DNA from: Brassica napus
Taxonomy: Eukaryota > Streptophyta > Magnoliopsida > Brassicales > Brassicaceae
Reading direction: 5' to 3'
Assembly: GCF_020379485.1 (NCBI RefSeq)
Contig: NC_063452.1
Location: 40,178,208 to 40,242,207 of the forward strand
Length of the DNA: 64,000 nucleotides
Shown here: piece by piece, positions 57,244 through 64,000 of the stretch
Layout: each line of letters begins with the position of its first letter
How positions within the stretch are numbered: position 1 is the stretch's first letter
The notes under the pieces: generated by a model
The model's database searches: none
The model's input: the letters and a program-made list of their open reading frames with translations, nothing else
Told to the model about the DNA's origin: nothing
Program-made: the position numbers and the translations under genes

Positions 57244-58114
57244 TGGTATCAGTTTACCAAAGGAGAAGGAGCTTTAACGCACGAGTTGTCGATCGACGTA
57301 CCTTCTAGGGAGCTTTAACATACGAGTTTGACGTGTTCACTAGGTTTAACTAAACCAAATTCTGCTTGTGTCTAGCAATCCTAGCACAATCTAAACTAAT
57401 TCAGACAGAGAACCAAGTTTTCGCTTGCGCCCTAATATCTTATAGGCAAGGTCCTAGTTAGCTACTCTAGAACACAAGCATTAAGAACAGTTTAATTGAT
57501 GGATATCCTAATACTTAGAAATTCTATATTTTGTGCTAATCCCTCATGAATATCTGAACCCTAAATCTAACAAGGAGAACTACTCATACATAGCTAAGCA
57601 ATTCATCACAAAAAGATATGAAAACTGCATAAATAAAATAGAGTAAGAAAACTTGGAGTTCCAATCATAAATCTCTGAAAGAGTTCTTGGATCTTCTCTC
57701 CAAACCTAAGACTCTAAGTATTTTGCTGTGAAAAGTATGAAAGCGTGTGTTGCCTAGAACAATGGCAGAGCACATAAATATTAGGTTAAAACTCGCCAGG
57801 GGTAATATGGTAATTCTTGTGGGACTTGGGCTTAAAGTCGGCTTGAACCAATCTGAACTTTGCGCGTTTCACCGTCGATCGACAACACAGGGTGTGTCTC
57901 GATCGATTATCATCCTCGATCATCGATCGCTAGGCTGGTCGATGGTCAGCTACAAGTCTTTATCATTTTATCTCCTAAATGCACCAAAATCACCAATTTT
58001 CTCCAAATCACTCCAATACATGAAAACATACTAAAAAGACTCCAAAACAACTATAATGTATTTAAAAACACCTATATACCATGACTAAAATTGGATAAAA
58101 TCCATGGTATATCA
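57244..58114 (-). repeat. SID-type element left LTR (3' LTR on the minus strand)
   Basis: On the minus strand it starts TGATATACCATGG right after a PPT (GTCTGGGGTG) and runs 871 bp to a border ending in CA, seen as TGG on the + strand at 57,244. It holds clustered TCGATCGA words near 57,875-57,925. Copy 1 has only its distal 743 bp. The start TGATATA and the PPT are Athila-like. Confidence 0.75.
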
Positions 58115-58131
58115 ACACCCCAGACTTACTC
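58115..58131 (-). other. Polypurine tract of the SID-type element
   Basis: AAGTCTGGGGTGT on the minus strand abuts the TGATATACC LTR start, close to the AAGTCTGGGGGAA of Athila. Confidence 0.7.
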
Positions 58132-59433
58132 TTTTGCTTGTCCCTCAAGCAAAACAACGAGCAGTCTTTTTGGAAGCGGTTTAAAAGCAGCAGAGACTCA
58201 CACAAATGAAGAATTTACTATCATCACCTCAGCAATATTGCAAATGGAATCAAATCAATCTCAAATTAGAAGCACTTTCTATGCAATATCCTAGTTTAGC
58301 AATCAATATCATTCATCCAGCAACTTAACTAATCATGTCTGACTAACCCCTCTACTGACCTCATCTCTTTCATATAAATAATAAAGGTGTAGGCTTTACC
58401 TTGGGAGTATCGATCACTGAACACATGGAATCAACTTAAACAAGTATCTAGACCTACATGTAACCCTTTTTTGGTTCCCCTTCTCTCTTCTCTGTTCTCT
58501 GAATTCGATTTTTTTTTTCTACTGGGCAAAGTTGTAGGCGAATAGTGGGGTCATCGATAATGTATCTACCCCTCGCTTCCAAACAATGTGTGATCATTAT
58601 ATTATAGTAGAATAATGGGGTCGCAGGAGATACTCCTACCTCTCTACACCGCAAGAAATCATCTCAATCTTTTGTAAATATAAATGGATGCCGAGGAGAG
58701 GTGGAAGGAAAACCATGGACACTAAGTCTAATACCTTCCAGACTTCCAGGAGGATTCCGATCCAATGTAAACCAAGCCCCAAGATAAGCAAGTTGAGCTC
58801 AATTAGGTCGGAGGTCAGCTTGGTTCTTTCAAACATTCTCAGCAAGTGTGAATAACTGGAAGGATGATCCATTTTAGCATCTATAGTACAATCTGCAGTC
58901 AATAAATCTAGGAATGATGCTAAAGAGTGGTTAGAGAAGTAAGAAAAATTGTAAAAGTTCATTGTCTCCTTCTTGACTCAATACAAATTTTTTGAAATCT
59001 TTTATAAAACTCATAGGTAAATTAATATCAGTAAACCTCATCTCAGACTTAAATCACAATGTCCCCAATGTATATGTAGTCGGATTTTGGTGAAAACATA
59101 AATCATAAGTACAATATGTAACAAGGAAAACGATATACCTGATCGCTGATGTCGATGTCGATCGACACCGGAAGTGTCTATCGATCGTTTTTCGTGTTGT
59201 GCTGTCGAACGATGTCGACTGGATCTCATCGGTCGATGGCAAGTAAACGGCTCCTTGGGTCTCTTTTTGCTTTTTTCTGGTTTTTCTATTGTTTTTATGA
59301 CCTGCAAGAAAATTAAAAACGAAAATAAATAACTGTTAACACTAAGAACTTAAAGAAAATACCTAATAGTGGGTTGCCTCCCACTCAGCGCTTTGATATA
59401 GTCATTTAGCTTGAATTTGGAGGTTGTTTTTTG
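58132..59433 (-). other. SID-type element 3' non-coding region
   Basis: No convincing gene. A minus-strand open stretch (58,636-58,962) is hydrophobic, but I see no family. Near 59,370-59,395 is the motif TGGGTTGCCTCCCACTCAGC, the reverse complement of the post-integrase motif of Athila, just after the end of the coding region. Confidence 0.5.
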
Positions 59434-60908
59434 CTAGTAATGATCAAAGTGACCACTTGGTTGTATGCAAGTGTCCACTTCATCTTTGCTCATCTGAAAC
59501 CAAGTGCCCATGAAGCTTCTTATGGCCTCATCTCCTCTGGTCCACTGATTCTTTAGTCTTTCCCTAGCGACCTCACTTGTATTCATCGTATGTTGAAGAT
59601 TTCCAATGCTGTGCTGTTTCATTCCAATTATGGCATGTGTCGATTCTGAGATGTCTTTCAACTCCTGGTAAACATCTTCCTACAACAAGTCCTGAGAGAA
59701 AGTTATCTCATCAAGGTTATCTTGTAAGACCTTCTCGGTTACCAGCTTCCCTCGTAGTGATGTACGCTCGCTGTCGATCGATGGGCGTGTCCGTCTGTCG
59801 ATCAATGGTAACGGTTCTGCTTGAAAATCTAGCTGTCTCTGAATTGTGTCCATCTCCTGCTGCAACGCGTTCATGTGTTTGGTCAATGAATCTATATCGT
59901 CACGGGGCGGGTAGTAAACACCATCAAGCCTGTAGGTGAATGATTAAAGCCTATCTTCGAATGATGCAAGTTGAGCATCGATCGATGTTCGGGAGCGGGC
60001 GTCTATCGATGGATGAGTGTGATCGGCGATCGATTTCGATATTCCTGCCCCGACTGCATGTTGTTTCTGAATCATGGCTATGTTTTGCTTCATCCCATCT
60101 GTGCGTGTGGTAAACCTGCTTTTACTGTTGTCGAAAGGATAGTAGACGTCATCGAACTTCTTTGAATGATAATCATCTGAAGTCCGAATAGCTCTGTAGA
60201 TCTCTGCTACCATCTCATCAATCTCTGCTTTGCTGTAACAGGCTTCTTCTGGCATGGTCGGTATGGGTACCTCTGCGTACTCCCAGTGAGGTTTCCATTT
60301 CCTATTCTGATGAAGCGTTCCTCATCTGACATCGAACTTATCGTTGATCGATGGTGCAGCTCCGTCGTCGATCGATGGTGGATCCTCAGCTCTGTTTTGC
60401 GTGTCCATGAAGTTTTGGACCCATTCATGGCAATGATTTCAGCTATGTCATCCTTGGATATGTTGAGAATGCGCCCATCCATGGCTCGTGCATGGCCTTA
60501 TGGATCCCTGAAAATACCAAATTCATCCGGAATTAGATAACCATAATCAGTATTATCTTTGACATGTAACTCTAAATCTAGTGTGTTATGCGCGTCGATC
60601 GATGGCTTCATGATGTTGTCAATCGATGTTGCCTTCTCATCTGCAAACAATGTATGGAGAAGTCCTCTATCATCCATGGAAATACCATGGTACTCAATAA
60701 TCTTCTCTCTATGGTAGTCCTTGTCATATTCATCATATTGCATCTCAGGTAATGCAGTGTCTACTGCAAAGCTCTCATGATGGCTATCGTATGCCCAACT
60801 GCCAATAGGATAGTCGACATGTCTGTTGATTGTGTCATAGTGATGGTAATCAATCGATGTCTTAGGATGAGTGTTAATTGCAAAGCTCGGATAGCAGTGT
60901 TCTGGCAA
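59434..60908 (-). pseudogene. Ser-Ile-Asp-rich ORF region of the SID-type element
   Basis: Broken minus-strand frames (60,908-60,498, 60,482-60,207, 60,255-59,944, 59,886-59,680, 59,661-59,434) share words such as TSIDN, PSIDA and RTSIDA, spelled by TCGATCGATG. The recognisable block DEFGIFRDP then MDGRILNISKDDIAEIIA recurs, to my recollection, in Brassicaceae retroelement proteins. No RT, RNase H or integrase motif appears between the protease and the 3' end, so the element looks non-autonomous. Function unknown. Confidence 0.55.
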
Positions 60909-61073
60909 GGCGAAAGTCTCATTCGCAGGACTGCTGTCGATCGATTCTCTGGAATGATTATCGATGGTTGGATGAACGGCCCTGTCGATCGATGGTTGAG
61001 TCTGGCTATCGATCGATCATGAATATTTTGTCTCGTATTCATCCTTAAAATCACAGTAGCATGTTGTTATGAA
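60909..61073 (-). other. SID-rich linker
   Basis: Continuation of the SID-rich region with four TCGATCGA-like words in about 100 bp; frames are broken on both strands. Confidence 0.5.
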
Positions 61074-61979
61074 TCATGTATTAACTCCAGTGTTGGACGT
61101 CTGAGGCTTAACAATTCTGACTGGATCATAGTAGACATCAGAATTTATCAGTGTTAGGCACAACTGATTAGTCTGCATATTGCAAACTGCTCCTACAATA
61201 GCCATGAAAGCTCTCACAAGTAGTAGAAAATGATTCTTGTTCAGCTTGTTGTCCAGGACATGGAAGTCAAATGAAACTAGTGCATTACCAATCTGCACCT
61301 CAAGGTCTCTGATGATTCCTCATGAGTTCCTCGTAGAATAATCCACAAAAGTGAATGAATCCTCCGAAGGCTCTATCTTCAGACCCAGATGGTCTGCCAT
61401 TACCTTGGGTAGTATGCTGACTGATGAACCTGAATCACACAGCGCACATGAAAACTCAGTGACCTTCACTAAACATGGCACTGCAAATTTCCCAAGATCA
61501 CTCTTCTTCTTTAGTGTAATCATCTGCTTCATCTTCTTTCTGATATGATTGAAGATCCTATGTATGTTCTGTTCAGTTTCCTTGGTCTCTCTGAAGAACA
61601 TCCACAACATGTGTGCAAAGTAAGCCTCCTCAAACGGCTTGTCCAACGGTATCCTGAGAACTCTTTTGGTGAAGCTATCCATCTCCTTCTCATTAACTCC
61701 CCTCTTTAGATGTCTGGGAATCTTTTCCTTCCTTCTCCTCAGGGTTCTCCTCTTAGAAGTTTGATCAACTTGCATAGACTCTGGTGCATCATCAGAATGT
61801 TGACTGAAGTTATCTGCAATGTTTTCTGAAGGTTGAGATGAGTTTCGGATAGCATTCAGGCGTGTTACATCTATCTTTGGTAGCTGCACTCTGTAGGCCA
61901 TAGGTGGTCGTCGATCGATGCTGGATGCGGTATTGTCGATCGTTGGCAGAGTCTGTATGTCGATCGGTAGCTGGCTCAT
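61074..61979 (-). pseudogene. SID-type element aspartic protease
   Basis: The minus-strand frame 61,979-61,320 contains a basic KRRTLRRRKEKIPRHLKRGV linker and the protease core CALCDSGSSVSILPKVMADH then PSEDSFTFVDYS. After a stop at 61,320 the domain continues in 61,298-61,074 (QIGNALVSFDFHVL, RAFMAIVGAVCNMQ). Related to Athila-type proteases. Broken by at least one stop. Confidence 0.8.
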
Positions 61980-62440
61980 GATGTTGATTGATGTTTGAAT
62001 TCTTGATGCGTAAGGGTTTGAGTGGTTGAGGATGTTTAGCTGCGAACTCCTCGTGAGTTAGAATCCTTACTGTTGCGCATGATGCATCTTCATCTGTCGA
62101 TCGATACTCGTCTGTCCATCGGCCGATATTCATCTCTTGGTGTCGGTCGACAACAGTGTGAACCGCTGAAACTCATGGAGCTTTCGACTTGGAAGTCACC
62201 TTCCTGATGCTTCTCCTCTTTTACCACTTGCAAGAAATCATCATCTATGATGGCATTCACGTGGTGTTTCAGTGATTCATCACCTTTGCCCTTGATGAAG
62301 GCCTCCTGCCTCTTAATAGTCTCTCCTGTCTGAACCGCTTGTGTCTCCAACTTTCTCACATGGTTGGTTAAAGACTAAAACTTTGAGTTCAGCTTTGTGT
62401 AGACAGCATCTATCTTTCCATTGAAGTTCACCATCAACTT
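61980..62440 (-). pseudogene. SID-type element gag-protease linker
   Basis: Open pieces at 62,133-61,810 and 62,359-62,090 (KLETQAVQTGETIKRQEAF) contain an RRVSIDR word. No catalytic domain. Probably the C-terminal Gag tail leading into the protease. Confidence 0.5.
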
Positions 62441-63313
62441 CTACTTACCCTCAAGAACTTGATCAAGCATGGACTCTATCTTGCTCTCTCGAGTATGTGA
62501 TGGTTGATTATGGTAGAAAGAATTTCCATAAGCTTTGTTGCTGCTGTTGTACTTGCTGCTGAAGGGTTTCTGGTACTGTGAACTCTGATTGTGTCCACTC
62601 TTCTGTCCATTGCCAAAAGAGTTTTTGTATCTACACTGATTTCCAGACCTCTGATTTTGAAAGCCTGAACCTCTAACGAAGTTCACAACCTCCTCTCCAT
62701 CCATGTCACTGCCAACATCTACAGCTTCTACATCCTTTGCAAAGTTGACTTGCTTCTTGAGAAGCTTGTGAACACTATCCAGCTTAGCCTTGACATCGTC
62801 CATCTGCTCCTTTCCTAGGGTAGTGGCCAATTTTTCCTCTCGAAATCAGTGTTCTTGGTGATGTTGCTGGATGCTAAGTTCTCAATATGTATCACAGCGT
62901 CTTCTGGATTCCTAGTGTTGAAGTTTCCATCACAAGCTGAGTCTAGAGCCATCTGATATGTCAGCTGGACAGTCTCTCTTATATGACTTGAATCAGATCG
63001 AGGAGCTTCTGAATGACTCTGTAGGCTCCTGTGTGAATGTAGCAATCTTGCTCCTCAAGTCTTTAGCATGTGTCTCATCAAAGAAGTGATACAAGAATGT
63101 GTTCTTGATGTCGGCCCAGGATGTGAGAGATCCTGGCTGTAACTGCTTAAGCCAGTGCGAAACTTCTCCAGCAAGTGAGTACTTGAAGAGCTTGCAAAAG
63201 AGGTAGTCCTCAGGGACTCCATTGGTTTTAATAGAAAAAAAAAGATCCTCGAACCTTTGTAAATGGTCCATAGGATACTCGTGTGATAACCCACAGTAGG
63301 GTGTATGACCCAC
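62441..63313 (-). pseudogene. SID-type element Gag
   Basis: The frame 63,313-62,993 shows an Athila-like Gag core: YPMDHLQRFEDLFFSIKTNG, LAGEVSHWLKQLQPGSLTSW, FLYHFFDETHAKDLRSKI. It shifts into 63,045-62,815 and 62,830-62,441, which ends in an Asn/Ser/Gln-rich tail (SGNQCRYKNSFGN). At least two frameshifts. Particle-forming role in life. Confidence 0.83.
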
Positions 63314-63781
63314 GAGTGTGAAATACTAAGGTTTCAACTCAAAGTCTTGTCTCTGAATGGCTGGAGGACGGATGGCAGATCTGTTCTCGTAGTTCTGATC
63401 TTGCATATTGTAATCAGCTAATGTCCTCGGTCTAGCAGCCTCGTCTACAGCTTGAGCAGCTGCAATATCAGCATCAGTATCATGGATTACAGCCCCTTGA
63501 TCATCTATCTTCTAACCTGCATTACGCAAATGACCTTTCTGGTCATGCAGGTTTCCAGTCGCGTCCTGAATTAGAACTATAGTCGCAACCATGTCTCACG
63601 GCTCAGTATCGATCGATGTCCGCGGTGAAATGTCGATCAATGTCGGGCGGGTATGGGCGGTCGACAGAAAAGTAGTCTCGATCGACGGTGGAAGGCGAGT
63701 GTCGGTCGACTAACGGGTGTTGTTGTCGATCGATGCGGTGCATTTTTCTTTGCGGATTGAGCGTTCTAAGTGCGCAGGATC
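63314..63781 (-). other. SID-type element leader, no gene
   Basis: Contains about seven TCGATCGA or TCGGTCGAC words between 63,606 and 63,735 and a broken open stretch upstream of gag. No PBS or proper 5' LTR of the minus-strand element is visible before the window ends. Confidence 0.5.
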
Positions 63782-64000
63782 TGACCCATTTTCATCCATG
63801 GTTTATAAGTGTTTCTATTAATTATTATATTATAGAGTCTATTTAGCATATTTATAGGATCAGAAGTGATTTGGAGATAAGTGATGATTTTGGACCATTT
63901 TGGAGATATTTGGAGCAAGCACCCGAGATGACCATCGAGCTCGACCATCGGTCGATATTGAAGAGGAATAATCGATCGATGTTCATGTCTTGACATCGAT
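63782..64000 (+). repeat. LTR-like sequence in inverted orientation, runs off the window
   Basis: From about 63,782 the + strand resembles the minus-strand start of the 57,244-58,114 LTR: an ATGGTTTATAAGTGTTT stretch, then GTGATTTGGAGAnAA, GATGATTTTGG, GGAGATA, CTGACCATCGA-like and TCGATCGA words. The two LTR-like sequences therefore face each other. It may be the 5' LTR of a second, related element on the + strand. Confidence 0.55.

Larger units (their letters stand above)
27862..57993. repeat. Tandem segmental duplication, copy 2
   Basis: This second unit starts with the truncated MATE pseudogene and its promoter, then repeats the copy 1 sequence from 28,995 on. It holds a 12,530-bp Tekay element absent from copy 1. 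Removing each copy's private insertion and its extra 5-bp TSD leaves about 17.55 kb (allowing for the off-window part of copy 1) and 17.60 kb. Matching TSDs, the same solo LTR and the same flanking copia sequence show that this is one duplication rather than repeated independent insertion. Confidence 0.93.

Noticed and set aside
58636..58962. Hydrophobic 108-residue minus-strand ORF as a membrane protein
   Set aside because: Located in retroelement 3' non-coding sequence, alternative start codon, no family recognised.

Overview
The window reads as nuclear DNA of a flowering plant, most likely a Brassicaceae. It is pericentromere-like sequence built almost wholly of nested LTR retrotransposons. 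The only host gene is a broken MATE transporter fragment, plus two small relics of a second MATE gene. No tRNA, rRNA, CRISPR or bacterial-type operon was seen.

Large-scale layout: two copies of one composite locus lie head to tail. Copy 1 runs from the left edge to about 27,861 and copy 2 from about 27,862 to 57,993. The join is inside the MATE gene on one side and inside an LTR on the other. With one unique insertion removed from each copy, both units come to about 17.6 kb. Each unit is a degenerate Ty1/copia element, split by an Athila-type Ty3 element (TSD ATCTC). The Athila 3' LTR is itself split by a 1,039-bp solo LTR (TSD ATTTT). By eye the copies differ at roughly 1.5-2% of sites in the first 600 bases, and each has its own extra stops and frameshifts.

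After the duplication each copy took a different element. Copy 1 received a Tat-lineage Ty3 element (15,224-26,663; TSD AACTT) with two 504-bp LTRs that I read as identical, an open gag-pro and an open pol. The two ORFs are in one frame, separated only by a UAG in the tobacco-mosaic-virus readthrough context (CAA UAG CAA UUA). Its 3' region carries an antisense gene that I resolve into four exons. Copy 2 received a Tekay-like chromovirus on the minus strand (40,174-52,703; TSD AGGAG) with long LTRs. A phase-preserving 192-nt GT-AG interval, a candidate intron, separates its gag from its protease. Its left LTR holds a 2.3-kb block almost without G on the + strand, which I suspect is an assembly artefact.

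Right part (57,244-64,000): a degenerate, apparently RT-less Athila-like element on the minus strand, with gag and protease remnants and a long ORF region rich in Ser-Ile-Asp codons written as TCGATCGA. A related LTR begins in the opposite orientation near 63,782. The duplication junction falls inside this element's left LTR.

Functionally there is no host pathway here. The interest lies in three gag-pol expression strategies (stop-codon readthrough, a candidate intron, and a spliced downstream Athila ORF), in a captured antisense gene, and in an insertion order that target-site duplications fix almost completely.
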